A stretch of DNA of 57,341 nt from Bacteroidales bacterium (GCA_009785505.1 WQWA01000008.1:1-57341), one strand, 5' to 3'. Counted from the first letter of the stretch, positions 45,802 through 55,900 are shown. Translations and numbers: made by a program. The notes: generated by a model from the sequence alone, not told the origin.

Positions 45802-47502
45802 TTAGTTTAAGTCAATGCAATTCCATTTTTTTATTTGAACAATCAAGTTTTCGATATTCTTTTTTAAGTCTAATGTTTCCATAGATGCTACGTCAATGTA
45901 CTTTGCTATCTCGGAAGATAGAGCGGTTTTGTTCAAATTGTATTTTACTTTTTGGTTGATTTTATCAATACTGTATTCAAACTTGGAATCTGAATCGTTT
46001 GTAAATTCTGATTTACAAACGTATTTTTCAGATAACCATTTTGAAACAGTTTCGTCTGATAAATAATTTTCAATTTCTCTTCCTCTTGTAATCCAATAGT
46101 TATTCTCTCCTATTTCTGTGGTAATTCTTTGCTTTGTGTCGTTTATTTTTGTGTTCAAAGTTCTGCCGTCTCTATCAAGCACGACAAAGGCATTTCTGTT
46201 AATTTTGAGGAGCGGTATCACTTCCTTATTGAACCTATCAAAATCGAATGACAGGTTAGAGAGCAATCTTCCACCATAAAACATTACTGAATAATGTAAC
46301 CCCTCTTGCAAATCCGGTGCTAAAATTTCAAGCCACTTGTTTATGTAATTTCTGTCGCTCGGTCCCTCAACCCAAATAACTCCGTTGCTTTGAAGAATGT
46401 CACTTGCTTTTATTCCCAAATCGTTCAGAATATGCTCGGTTTCACGGTAAGCCTGTATGGTTGTAGAGGTTGATTTGTCACCGTCATTGATAACGTGAAT
46501 TAGTTGTGCATTTTCGTCCATTCCGAATGCATCAATTACCACGTTTGAATGCGTGGTCAGAAAAAAATATGCTGAATTAGATTTGGAATAATTGCGAATA
46601 TAGTTATACAAACGCCTTTGCAATGCAGGGTGTAGATTATTTTCAAGTTCTTCAAATGCGAATACATAAGAGCTCTTGTCTTTGTTCTCAATAATAGGAC
46701 GAACAGTTAAATTTAGCAAGACCAACAAAACAGTTTTTACCCCGCTTCCCATTTTTGACAATGCAATTTGTTTTCCATGTGCATCTACAAAAAAGATTTC
46801 CCAGTATTCGTGGTCTATTAACTGTACAAGTATTCGGGTAAATTTTATATCCGGATTAACGATTGTGTTTAATCCGCCTAACAGTGCCTTTTCGATCAAA
46901 TCGCTATCTCTTTTTGCGTGACTAAGAATTTCGTGTATCACTTTTGTTGCTCCAGAGCCGTCAGAAGAGAGTGCTATATTTGGGGCTAGCGTGTATACTG
47001 TGGGTGGTATTTCAGGTACGATATCTCTTTCAGCAGAGATGTGGCAGTAGATTTTCTCAGAAAATGGGTCTGGCGAGACTCTTGCCAACATATCAAGATA
47101 TTGTTCCATATGCTTCATAAATTCTGGCTCTATGCTAACAATCGTTTTTTTTCCTTTTGGATCCAACTTGTAAGTATAAGCCTTACCAACAAATCTTGCC
47201 ATATATTCAAAATGATGACGCGATCTACCTGCGGTGCCACCAGGCACTTGATTAAAAGTTTCTACAACATTCTCTTCCGTTAATACTCGCTCAACCAATA
47301 CTTCTGCATTCAAATTGTCTCTGCCCACTTCTATGAACTCCTTATCTTGTTCTATTATGAAACTAACTAAATCCAAAAGACTACTCTTTCCTGAATTGTT
47401 TTTACCGATTATTAGATTTATCGGCATAATCCTATCAAATCCACCACCTGTGGAGTCGAAACATTTGTAGTTTTTTACTGTTATTTTGTTGTTTAGAATC
47501 AT
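45802..47502 (-). CDS. OLD-like ATPase with TOPRIM nuclease domain
   Basis: This 566-residue protein has an SMC/ABC-type ATPase: Walker A IGKNNSGKSS at residues 32-41, signature-like SKMGSGVKT at 249-257, Walker B FAFEELENNLHP at 280-291 and the switch FLTTHSNV at 314-321. A C-terminal TOPRIM domain follows (VIWVEGPSDRNYINKW with Glu379, and VVLDRDG with Asp443 and Asp445). This layout is that of OLD-family nucleases, which include phage-defence proteins such as GajA. No UvrD-type helicase is adjacent, so it is not a standard Gabija pair. It is the third gene of an operon with an RloB protein and another ATPase, 21 bp after the RloB gene. Confidence 0.9.
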   Translation of the reverse strand: MILNNKITVKNYKCFDSTGGGFDRIMPINLIIGKNNSGKSSLLDLVSFIIEQDKEFIEVGRDNLNAEVLVERVLTEENVVETFNQVPGGTAGRSRHHFEYMARFVGKAYTYKLDPKGKKTIVSIEPEFMKHMEQYLDMLARVSPDPFSEKIYCHISAERDIVPEIPPTVYTLAPNIALSSDGSGATKVIHEILSHAKRDSDLIEKALLGGLNTIVNPDIKFTRILVQLIDHEYWEIFFVDAHGKQIALSKMGSGVKTVLLVLLNLTVRPIIENKDKSSYVFAFEELENNLHPALQRRLYNYIRNYSKSNSAYFFLTTHSNVVIDAFGMDENAQLIHVINDGDKSTSTTIQAYRETEHILNDLGIKASDILQSNGVIWVEGPSDRNYINKWLEILAPDLQEGLHYSVMFYGGRLLSNLSFDFDRFNKEVIPLLKINRNAFVVLDRDGRTLNTKINDTKQRITTEIGENNYWITRGREIENYLSDETVSKWLSEKYVCKSEFTNDSDSKFEYSIDKINQKVKYNLNKTALSSEIAKYIDVASMETLDLKKNIENLIVQIKKWNCIDLN

Positions 47503-47523
47503 AATTTTAAGTTGAAACCGCTG

Positions 47524-48081
47524 TTATTTTACCTTTTCCAGCTCTTCCACAAAGCGATACACATCCGTTGAAGGATTGTTAAGTTCAACCGGAACATCCG
47601 CCTTGATTAGGCTTTCGGCTCTTTTGATAGCCTCGTTTTGATTGGCGACTATCGTTGATTTCATTTTTTCGTCGAGGTGTCCCTTTTTGTATTCTTTAAT
47701 CATACCACATATTTTCTGCTCACAGTCTTTGGTTGGTAAACTTGCCGTTTGATGCTGATAGTGCAATAAATACCACAATTCAAAGCAAGGGTTTGAAAGG
47801 AGCAAATCAACATCTTTGATTTTCCTCAACCTTTCTGTTGTTTCCGGCACATCGCAATCGTAAATCAAAAACGTTTTATCTTTTGGGTGCCTGGTTCTTT
47901 GTTTTTTGTAGTTGTTAATGTATTTTTCCGTAATGCCGTTTCTTGCTATTTTGGGGTCAATTTCAATGGGTACACGGTATCGTGAACGCAAGAAAGCAAT
48001 GTATGCCTCTTCGGTTTCGCCCTCACAAAACACAAAAAATGTGGGGCGAATTTCTTTGCCTTTTGATATTCGCCTACTCAT
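47524..48081 (-). CDS. RloB-family TOPRIM protein (AbiLii-like)
   Basis: This 185-residue protein matches RloB: the N-terminal VFCEGETEEAYI (Glu20, Glu22) and FLIYDCDV (Asp75, Asp77) are the TOPRIM metal-binding motifs, and NPCFELWYLLHYQH is a family signature. RloB proteins pair with an AAA15 ATPase; such pairs include AbiL of lactococcal phage resistance. Here the ATPase gene overlaps by eight bases upstream, which fits that pairing. The protein is likely the nuclease arm of the system. Confidence 0.9.
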   Translation of the reverse strand: MSRRISKGKEIRPTFFVFCEGETEEAYIAFLRSRYRVPIEIDPKIARNGITEKYINNYKKQRTRHPKDKTFLIYDCDVPETTERLRKIKDVDLLLSNPCFELWYLLHYQHQTASLPTKDCEQKICGMIKEYKKGHLDEKMKSTIVANQNEAIKRAESLIKADVPVELNNPSTDVYRFVEELEKVK

Positions 48082-49336
48082 TGATTAGTTGCTTTAGCGT
48101 GTCTTCCGAATTGTCAATATATGGAATAGCATCGAAACGCCCTTGTAAATAGGCTTTTTCAACATCCATTGTGTCACGAAAATCTTTGTAATCGTAAAGA
48201 GAATACAAATCGCTCGACCCATCATCATGCTTGTTTACGAAATATATTTGGTCTTTTCGTAATTTTGTCAAGTCAAGCAGATTCGTATTGTGCGTGGTAT
48301 AAATAATTTGTGCCGATTTACTTGCGTGAAACAGCCCAATGATATACTCTACAATCTTGCTGTGCAAATTACCCTCTATTTCATCAATCAGTAGAATTTT
48401 ATTGTTTTTCACTATATCAATAATGCTCAACATAATGAAGAATAGTTTTTGTGTTCCGGCAGACTCGTCCGCAAATAAATCGAACGGGATTTTGTCGTTT
48501 GCTTTATGAAATGTTTGAAAAATCAAATGTTCTTTCGTTATGTCTTGCGAAGAAATTTTATTTTCTGTTTCTGTTACAGTAACAAAGACTCTTTTTTCAG
48601 GATGTGCTTCTTTTCTTACGTTAATATCGACAATATCACTATCAGCAATGCTTAATGCTTTCAGTAGAGTGTTTTTATTTTGCAAAAACAAGGCTTCTAT
48701 CTCTTGATTGCTGTAATTCAAATAATTCAAAATAAATGTTTCGTTGAAGTAGCGAAAAATTTCCTTTGGTAATTCTCTGTCCATTTGGCTTGCACGAGAA
48801 ATATACAAGGTTTTGCGAGATGTGTTTTCTGCTACATCCATAGGTTTACGAATGACAGATGTAAAACTATAAATCTCGCTCTTGCTCTTGTGTTCATTTT
48901 CGTTTCGTGTGAAAATTTTTGCTCTTCGTCCGTTGGGGTAATAGTGGAGTTCTTCGCTGATAATTTCATTTGTTGTCAACGAAAATGAGTATTCATATTC
49001 CACGCCGTGTAACACAAAACGAATTAGAAAACTACTTGGTTTCTGTGCGTAACCCTCAAATTTGAACGGAAAAAAGTTAAAAACAGTATTCTCATTATGT
49101 GCATGTGAAGTAAAAATCATAGATGCACAAAATCGTATGGCTTTAACGATATTGCTTTTCCCCGAAGCGTTTGCACCATAAATGGCAACGGATTTTAGTA
49201 TTCGCTCGTCTTCGTATGCAAACGTGTTCGCCTGTAACTTTTGCATATTTTTCGATTTTCCATTACCTGCTTTCATATCCAAGACAATTTCGTCTTTGAT
49301 AGAAAAAAAGTTGCTTAAACGAATTTCAAATATCAT
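48074..49336 (-). CDS. AAA15-family ATPase (AbiLi-like)
   Basis: This 420-residue protein is a COG1106-type ATPase: Walker A YGANASGKSNIVKAI (GANASGKS at 54-61), Walker B ILLIDEIEGNLH at 314-325 and the switch TTHNTNLL at about 347-354. I use the ATG at 49336 (MIFEIRLSNFFSIKDEIVLD) because the motif FEIRLSNFFSIKDE is the conserved start of the family; the longer frame includes the promoter. It is the first gene of a three-gene operon with RloB and the OLD-like protein. By analogy to AbiL and related systems it would sense phage infection and trigger the nuclease partner. Confidence 0.92.
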   Translation of the reverse strand: MIFEIRLSNFFSIKDEIVLDMKAGNGKSKNMQKLQANTFAYEDERILKSVAIYGANASGKSNIVKAIRFCASMIFTSHAHNENTVFNFFPFKFEGYAQKPSSFLIRFVLHGVEYEYSFSLTTNEIISEELHYYPNGRRAKIFTRNENEHKSKSEIYSFTSVIRKPMDVAENTSRKTLYISRASQMDRELPKEIFRYFNETFILNYLNYSNQEIEALFLQNKNTLLKALSIADSDIVDINVRKEAHPEKRVFVTVTETENKISSQDITKEHLIFQTFHKANDKIPFDLFADESAGTQKLFFIMLSIIDIVKNNKILLIDEIEGNLHSKIVEYIIGLFHASKSAQIIYTTHNTNLLDLTKLRKDQIYFVNKHDDGSSDLYSLYDYKDFRDTMDVEKAYLQGRFDAIPYIDNSEDTLKQLINE

Positions 49337-49364
49337 TTTAATCCTTATTTTTGTAATTTTTTTG

Positions 49365-49372
49365 CAAAAATA
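49365..49372 (-). promoter_or_regulatory. -7 promoter box of the ATPase-RloB-OLD operon
   Basis: TATTTTTG on the minus strand, 28 bases before the ATG at 49336. No other promoter-like box is seen before the two downstream genes. Confidence 0.6.
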
Positions 49373-49410
49373 CGAAATAAAATTGGACTTTGCAAGTTTT
49401 TTTTCGTTTT

Positions 49411-49442
49411 TTTGCTTTTCTAAAAAAAAAGCCGTACCTTTG
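49411..49442 (+). promoter_or_regulatory. Promoter of the outer-membrane protein gene
   Basis: TTTG at 49411-49414 and TACCTTTG at 49435-49442, 20 bp apart, form a full Bacteroidetes promoter. The ATG at 49486 follows after 43 bases. Confidence 0.75.
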
Positions 49443-49485
49443 CACGCTGAAAAAAATACGAACCCTTTCACTCCAAAATAAAAGT

Positions 49486-50373
49486 ATGAACCTTTCAAAA
49501 ATTATTTGTATGAAAAACTATGTAAAAAAATCGTATTTGTTGTTTTTTGTTTTTGTAGCAATCACAACCCAATCTATAGCTGTTAGACCTTTTGTTACTG
49601 ATGATGCCACTCTTATAGGCTTTAGACGTGCTGAAGTGGCTAACTGGTTTTATGTGACAGGAGAGACAGCTGAAATTTGGCACTCTTTTAATTATGGAAT
49701 AACCCATTGGCTTGAAATGAACCTAATCGGATTTCAAGGACTCCAACGCGGTTACGTTCCCGGAGTTGATGGAGCTGAAGGAAATTATAGATGGCGATAT
49801 TCTTGGACAGCACCTTTGATTCAAGCAAAATTTTTGATTCGAAACTTTGAACCCAATAGCTGGCCCGGAGTAACTTTTGCAATAGGAAGCGATCTACCCT
49901 TTGGCAACCGTCCGTTTCGCACATCTGAAGATGACGGTCCGGCTTTTAGAGCACCAAGACCGGGTGGCTTGGGATTTTTTTCGTTTACTCAAGCTATCGG
50001 GATGGAAGAACAACTGTTGCTCCACGCTTCTGTGGGAGCAACCTGGATGGACAATAATCCTGATGGAGACGATTGGGGATTGATTTGGGGTATCGGAACA
50101 CAATTTACCACAGGATTGAGAGATTTGTACGGCATTGCGGAATTTATCAGCGGAGACCCTTATATCAGAGGTCAAGGCGGATTTGCTTGGCAATTGGGAG
50201 CCCGCTATTTTATTTCCGACGACTTCCAGTTTGACATTGGTTTCGGGAGCGGATTAGGAGGTGACAACGACCTCAGAGAAGGTTGGTGGCTAACCGGCGG
50301 TTTCCGATGGGTTTTAAATTTCGATAGAGGCAACAGACATCAATTCTCGAGACAAGGGCGAATAGTTCAATAA
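49486..50373 (+). CDS. Outer-membrane beta-barrel protein (Phenol_MetA_deg-like)
   Basis: This protein is 295 residues from 49486, or 287 from 49510 (MKNYVKKSYLLFFVFVAITT), where the signal peptide is better. After cleavage near QSIA it begins RPFVTDDATLIG, a start typical of the 'putative MetA-pathway/transporter' outer-membrane barrels. Alternating aromatic strands continue to the C-terminus. Such proteins often lie next to metal or solvent efflux genes, and here a CzcC-like gene follows after 104 bp. Its exact role is unknown. Confidence 0.72.
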   Translation: MNLSKIICMKNYVKKSYLLFFVFVAITTQSIAVRPFVTDDATLIGFRRAEVANWFYVTGETAEIWHSFNYGITHWLEMNLIGFQGLQRGYVPGVDGAEGNYRWRYSWTAPLIQAKFLIRNFEPNSWPGVTFAIGSDLPFGNRPFRTSEDDGPAFRAPRPGGLGFFSFTQAIGMEEQLLLHASVGATWMDNNPDGDDWGLIWGIGTQFTTGLRDLYGIAEFISGDPYIRGQGGFAWQLGARYFISDDFQFDIGFGSGLGGDNDLREGWWLTGGFRWVLNFDRGNRHQFSRQGRIVQ

Positions 50374-50414
50374 AATTAAGCCCTGATATTTTCTAATCTA
50401 CTTCTAATCCTCTT

Positions 50415-50476
50415 ATAAATCCCAATTAATTTTTGATGTGTAATTTTGCACCCGTCAAAAATTAATTGGGATTTAT
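50415..50476. promoter_or_regulatory. 22-bp perfect inverted repeat around a -7 promoter box
   Basis: Arms at 50415-50436 and 50455-50476 are perfectly complementary. The 18-base centre holds TAATTTTG at 50441-50448, flanked by gtg and cac that extend the symmetry. The right arm ends one base before the ATG at 50478. The element is either an operator with the promoter at its dyad or an RNA hairpin. Confidence 0.85.
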
Positions 50477-50477
50477 C

Positions 50478-51743
50478 ATGAGAAAATATATCGTAATTTT
50501 GGTTATTTGGTTTGTTGGCTCAACAATGTGTCCGGCGCAAACGTCGGACACATTGGCGTTGAGTCCAAGACAAATCGAAGATTTGTTTATCAGCCAAAAC
50601 TTGGAACTTCTAGCTGAAAGGTTGAACATTGACATTGCTGATGCTGAGATTGCACAAGCAAGACGCTGGGAAAATCCGGAACTAAGCATCGGCGACATTA
50701 ATTTCTGGTCAACAAGTGAAGACGGTGAAAATTTTGCACGAAGCCCGCAATTTAGCGTCGAACTCAGTCAAATGATTCAAATGGGTGGCACACGACGTAG
50801 AGCGATCCGCATGGAAGAAACGTCAAGAGATATCACTGTTGCAGAATTTGAAGATCTTTTGAGAAGTCTCAGATTGGAATTGCAAGAATCCGTGAACGAA
50901 TTGATATTTATGCAAGCCTTTATGGGTGTACTCAATCGTGAATTAGATTTATTGACACAAGTTGTCGAATCTCACAGAAGACAAGTGGAACTCGGCAATA
51001 TCTCAAGAATGGAACTACTGCGTTTCGAATCGGAATTGCAAGAGGTAGAGAGCGAGATTTTTGAACATTTTATGGAGATGAACGCTCTGCAAACGACATT
51101 GAAAATATTGCTAAATATCCCACCAACTATCCATCTGACCATAGTTCCCGAAAATGAAGCTATCAGAAATCCGGTTGATATTTCGTTGTTGAATCTTTTG
51201 GAACTTGCCATGGAAAACAGACCGGATCTCAGAGCCTACAACTTGCAAACCGTATTTCACGAAAGAGAATTGAGTTACGAACGATCGCATCGCATACCGG
51301 ATTTGACATTTAGTGCTTTTTTCGATCGTCATGATGGACCCTTGGAAAACTTTGTCGGTTTTGGCGTGAGTATGGATTTGCCCATCTGGGACCGCAATCA
51401 AGGCAATATCAGAGTCGCAAGACTCAGCATTGAACAGTCCGATTTTTTAAACCAACAGAAAAAAAACATCGTTCGACACGAAGTTACCGAAGCCTATCAG
51501 AATTTTTTAATGGCATACAGACTTTACGAAAGAATAAGCGGTAGAGAAAGTTTGGCATCGGAATTGGATGCAATGTTAGATGTTTCGCTCAGAAATTTGA
51601 TGCTTCGAAACATCGGAATTTTGGAGTTTTTAGATTTTATCGAAACATACAAAAGCAACAGAGAAACCGTTTTAACTGCAAGAAAAAATTTGATTACGAC
51701 GTTTCAGACTTTGCAATACGCTGTCGGAACAACGGAATTTTAA
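50478..51743 (+). CDS. TolC/CzcC-type outer-membrane efflux protein
   Basis: This 421-residue protein starts with a signal peptide (MRKYIVILVIWFVGSTMCPA). The helical repeats follow the outer-membrane factor pattern (LALSPRQIEDLFISQNLELL, ENPELSIGDINFWSTSEDGE, VGFGVSMDLPIWDRNQGNIR). It forms the outer-membrane channel of the tripartite pump whose adaptor and RND subunits follow on the same strand. Translation starts right after a 22-bp inverted repeat with a promoter at its centre. An in-frame TTG at 50466 is the alternative start. Confidence 0.92.
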   Translation: MRKYIVILVIWFVGSTMCPAQTSDTLALSPRQIEDLFISQNLELLAERLNIDIADAEIAQARRWENPELSIGDINFWSTSEDGENFARSPQFSVELSQMIQMGGTRRRAIRMEETSRDITVAEFEDLLRSLRLELQESVNELIFMQAFMGVLNRELDLLTQVVESHRRQVELGNISRMELLRFESELQEVESEIFEHFMEMNALQTTLKILLNIPPTIHLTIVPENEAIRNPVDISLLNLLELAMENRPDLRAYNLQTVFHERELSYERSHRIPDLTFSAFFDRHDGPLENFVGFGVSMDLPIWDRNQGNIRVARLSIEQSDFLNQQKKNIVRHEVTEAYQNFLMAYRLYERISGRESLASELDAMLDVSLRNLMLRNIGILEFLDFIETYKSNRETVLTARKNLITTFQTLQYAVGTTEF

Positions 51744-51749
51744 TCACAC

Positions 51750-51825
51750 CGTCATTGCGGGGCACAGAGTGCCGAAGCAATCCATTAAGTGCTACATAGA
51801 TTGCTTCGCTATGCTCGCAATGACG
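51750..51825. repeat. Palindromic repeat family 1, between the efflux genes
   Basis: The ends cgtcattgcgg and ctcgcaatgacg and the inner words gaagcaatcca and agattgcttc match the copies in purL and purH. It begins seven bases after the stop of the CzcC-like gene and ends 15 bases before the adaptor ATG at 51841. Confidence 0.9.
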
Positions 51826-51840
51826 ACAAAAAACAACCAT

Positions 51841-52923
51841 ATGAAACAAAAAACAATCTTCCCTCTCATCGCTCTTTTAGTCATATTTGTTGGATGTAAT
51901 TCAAGACCCCAAGAGCCCGAAGCTTACAGAAATGCACAATTTTGGAATTCCGTAAAAACCGAACAAGCTGTTTTGAGCTATCGAACAGAAGTATTAATGC
52001 TCACAGGAAGAATCGAAACCAATCCCGGACAAACCGTCAATTTTACTCCGCTTGTATCCGGTACTGTGGAACGTGCTTTTTTTTCAGCCGGCGATAGAGT
52101 TCAAAAAGGACAAAACCTGATAAGTTTTCGCAGTGCGGATTTGAACGAACTTTATGCAGAAAAAATTTCAGCACAAGCCGAGTTAAGAGTGGCACAACGC
52201 GAATATCAGTCAGCAAGAGCATTGTTCGAGGACAATATGCTTTCCGAAAGAGAATTGTTGGAAGTAGAAGCCGAAAAGATACAAGCCCAAGCCGAAGTCA
52301 ACCATTTGACAAACACGCTGTCTATCTACGGAATGGACAGTCAAACGGGGTTGTTTTTTGTAAGAGCACCCATATCAGGTCACGTTTTGACAGCGGAAGC
52401 ATTGGCATCGGGTAGCACGATTTCCGATGATGCCGATGAGCCTCTTTTCGTAATTTCGGATTTGAGTTCGGTGTGGGTAACTGTAAATGTGCATCCGAGT
52501 GTCCTTCGGTTCGTTAGAATTGGTATGAATGCATCTGTAACTACAGTGTCTCATCCCGACGAAGTTTTTCACGGTACAATTGATGCTATGACGCATATTT
52601 TTGACCCCGAAGAAAATGTTTTAAGAGCACGAATCGTTATGCAGAACCCGGATTTGAAGCTCATCCCCGGAATGTTTGTCGATGTGAGATTAACCAATGA
52701 AACCGGACAACTTGCCGTGACAATTCCATCGGAAGCCCTGATTTTCGACAGCAACCGCCACTTTGTAATTGTGCAAACAGGCAACGAAACCTTTGAAAGC
52801 AGAGAAGTTACCGTGCAAGGACGTTTCAACGATATTGCATACATTACTCACGGATTATCGCAAAACGAAGAAGTCGTTGTAAAAAACCAACTATTGATTC
52901 ACTCCTCCCTTAGAGCAAGATAA
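51841..52923 (+). CDS. Efflux RND periplasmic adaptor (CzcB-like), lipoprotein
   Basis: This 360-residue membrane-fusion protein has an N-terminal signal with a likely lipid-attached cysteine (LLVIFVGCNS). The barrel-sandwich and hairpin parts follow (FTPLVSGTVERAFFSAGDRV, LRVAQREYQSARALFEDNML, VRAPISGHVLTAEALASGST), then the beta-barrel (VWVTVNVHPSVLRFVRIGMN). It bridges the outer-membrane and RND subunits. I use the ATG at 51841, because the longer frame starts inside a palindromic repeat. The RND gene begins three bases after its stop. Confidence 0.93.
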   Translation: MKQKTIFPLIALLVIFVGCNSRPQEPEAYRNAQFWNSVKTEQAVLSYRTEVLMLTGRIETNPGQTVNFTPLVSGTVERAFFSAGDRVQKGQNLISFRSADLNELYAEKISAQAELRVAQREYQSARALFEDNMLSERELLEVEAEKIQAQAEVNHLTNTLSIYGMDSQTGLFFVRAPISGHVLTAEALASGSTISDDADEPLFVISDLSSVWVTVNVHPSVLRFVRIGMNASVTTVSHPDEVFHGTIDAMTHIFDPEENVLRARIVMQNPDLKLIPGMFVDVRLTNETGQLAVTIPSEALIFDSNRHFVIVQTGNETFESREVTVQGRFNDIAYITHGLSQNEEVVVKNQLLIHSSLRAR

Positions 52924-52925
52924 TT

Positions 52926-55900
52926 ATGCACAAATTTGTTAAAGATATAGTCGCCTTTTCGTTGCGAAACCACGTTTTCGTACTGTTTATGACGTTTTTG
53001 TTGGTCGTAGCCGGTATTATAGCAACAATCAATACGCCCATTGAGGCTTATCCGGATGTTACCAGCACACGTGTACGTGTCATCACACAATGGCCGGGTC
53101 GCAGTGCCGAAGAGGTTGAAAAATTCATCACCCTTCCGGTGATGCGCGAATTGAACTCCATACCGCGAAAAACTAAAGTTCGCTCGACTTCCTTGTTCGG
53201 ATTGTCTGTTGTAACCGTTCTTTTCGAAGAAGGCGTTGATGATTTTTACGCCCAAACATTTGCCTCCATGCGTGTGATGGGACTTGATTTGCCTGAAGAT
53301 GCCGAATCTGAAATAGAGCCTCCATCGGGGGCTACAGGCGAAATTTTTCGCTATGTCATAAGAAGCGACAGGCATATTCGTGAAATTACCGCCATCGATG
53401 AATGGGTCGTACAACGCGAGCTATTGTCTGTGCCCGGCGTAGCTGATGTTGTGAGTTTCGGAGGAGAAGAAAAAATCTACGAAATTCGCTTGAATCCTGT
53501 AAAATTGAATAGCTACGGTGTTTCGGCATTGGAAGTTCTCGAAGCCGTAGAAAGCAGTAATATCAACGTTGGCGGAGATATGATACGGAGAGGCAATCAA
53601 GCTTTTGCTGTTCGTGGTATCGGATTGCTTCAAAGCATCGAAGATATAGAAAATATACTGATTGACGTGCGTGGTTCCGTTCCGGTGCGAGTTGGACACG
53701 TTGCAGAGGTCGCGGTGTCTTCAATGCCCCGCTTGGGACAGGTCGGACTAAACGATGATTACGATGTAGTACAAGGTATCGTTGTCATGCTTCGCGGAGA
53801 AAATCCAAGCGAAGTTATCAGACGACTTCACGCAAAAATTGATGAACTCAACAATCACATTCTTCCTCCGGATGTACGAGTTGAGCCGTTTATCGATCGC
53901 ACGATATTGGTCAATACAACCATTAGAACCGTTGCCAGAAATATGCTCGAAGGTATTTTTCTTGTAACCTGTATTCTGTTTTTGTTTCTTTTCAACTGGC
54001 GTGTTACGCTTATCACAGCATTGGTAATTCCGATAGCCTTCCTCTTTACGGTCATTATGTTGCGGATTCAGGGGCTTCCCGCGAATCTCATTTCAATGGG
54101 TGCACTCAATTTCGGACTATTGCTCGAAGGTACGTTGGTCATCGTCGAGCGAGTTTTCGTGATGCTCGGCAAAAAGAATAAAGAACTCGGCTACTCAGAA
54201 GAGCGCTATAGCAATCTCATTAAAACGGGAACCATCAGAAACAGTGCGTCAAATGTGGCTCCGGCAATCTTCTTTGCACAGCTCACAACAGTTGTGGCTC
54301 TACTGCCTATCTTCGCATTCCAACAAGTGGAAGGTAAAATGTTCTCGCCACTCGCCTTCACATTGGGTTATGCTATTTTAGGCTCGTTAATATTGGCTCT
54401 GACGTTCGTTCCTGTAATGTGTAAAGTTCTTCTGACAAAACCGATTCGTGAGAAAGATAACGTAGTCTCGAGATCTCTCATCAAATCGGTTATTTGGATA
54501 TACGAAGTCTGTGCACGTCGCAAGCGTTTGACTATCGCAGCCTCTTCAGTAGTGATGATTGCCTGTGTGATAGGATTTTTAAACCATGGAACGGAATTTA
54601 TTCCACGAATCAACGAGGGTGCAATTTATGTTCGTGCTACCCTTCCAAACAGCGTTAGCCTTGAGGAATCTGTACGTTTGACCCGAGAAATGAAATCCAA
54701 ATTACGCGAATTTGAGGAAGTAGATTTCATTCTTTCACAAACCGGACGTCCTAATGACGGAACAGATCCCACAGGATTTTTCAATATCGAATTTCATATT
54801 GAGTTGAAACCTCGTACAGAATGGTCTCGCCGAGTGAGGCAAGACGACCTCGTTGATGAGATGCAGCAAGTGCTTGAGGTATTTCCGGGTATCGATTTTG
54901 GCTTCAGCCAGCCGATTCAGGATAATGTTGAAGAATATGTTTCCGGTGTAAAAAGTTCGTTGGTCGTCAATGTTTTTGGAAGAGACCTTTTCCAGTTAGA
55001 GGCTGTTGCCGATGAAATAGCCTACGTTATTCGTGATGTTAGTGGGATTGAAGATGTTAGTGTGTTTCGCAGTGTTGGGTTGCCCGAATTACAAATTCGT
55101 TTGAATCAAACGCGTATGGCACGTCATGGCGTTTTGATGGAAGATGCACAAGCCGTGATAGAAATGGCCATCGGTGGCACAACAGCAACAACATTCTTTG
55201 AAGATGAGCGTACGTTTGATGTTCGTTTACGTTTCGCAGAAGAGCATCGTAATGATGAAGTCGCTATTGGAAATATTCTCGTTCCAACGTTAGAAGAAGG
55301 TGTGCAAGTGCCTTTGAGTGAAATTGCCGATATTGAATTTGTTACCGGTCCTGCATTTATCTATCGCGAAGGCAATAGTCGCTTCGTGGCTGTAGGTTTC
55401 AGCGTTCGAGGTCGAGATATGGGAAGTGCCATTGCCGAAGCACAAGCACGAGTCAGAGAAACCATTGAAATACTGCCGGAAAATCGCATTGTCTGGGCAG
55501 GCGAATTCGAAAGTATGGAACGCGCCATGAGACGACTGTCTGTGGTTGTTCCGGTGGCTCTGTTGCTCATTTTGTTTCTGCTTTACATGAATTTTGGCAA
55601 CGTGAAAGATACGTTGATCACCGCAGGTACAGCTTTCCCGTTTGCTTTTATCGGAGGCTATTTGTCGCTTTTGGCAACCGGAACCGTGTTCGGAATATCC
55701 GCAGGAGTAGGATTCACTATCTTATTTGGTGTTACCGTTACCGACAGTCTTTTGCTTGTCGAAAACATCAAGGAAAAACTCCGTTCAACAAGAAATCTCC
55801 AAAATGCTATCGCCGCAGGCGTGAGAGATCGTGCAAGACCTATCTTAATGATTGCTCTATTGGGATCAGTAGGATTACTCCCCGCCGCACTTTCAACAGG

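Noticed and set aside
45802-47502. Gabija system (GajA) from the OLD-like nuclease
   Set aside because: No UvrD/GajB-type helicase gene is adjacent; the neighbours are an RloB protein and an AAA15 ATPase.
49337-49498. Upstream extension of the AAA15 ATPase frame
   Set aside because: It contains the promoter box and the conserved family start is at 49336; the open frame is chance.
51769-51840. N-terminal extension of the efflux adaptor
   Set aside because: The extra 24 codons lie in a palindromic repeat and would hide the lipoprotein signal that starts at 51841.
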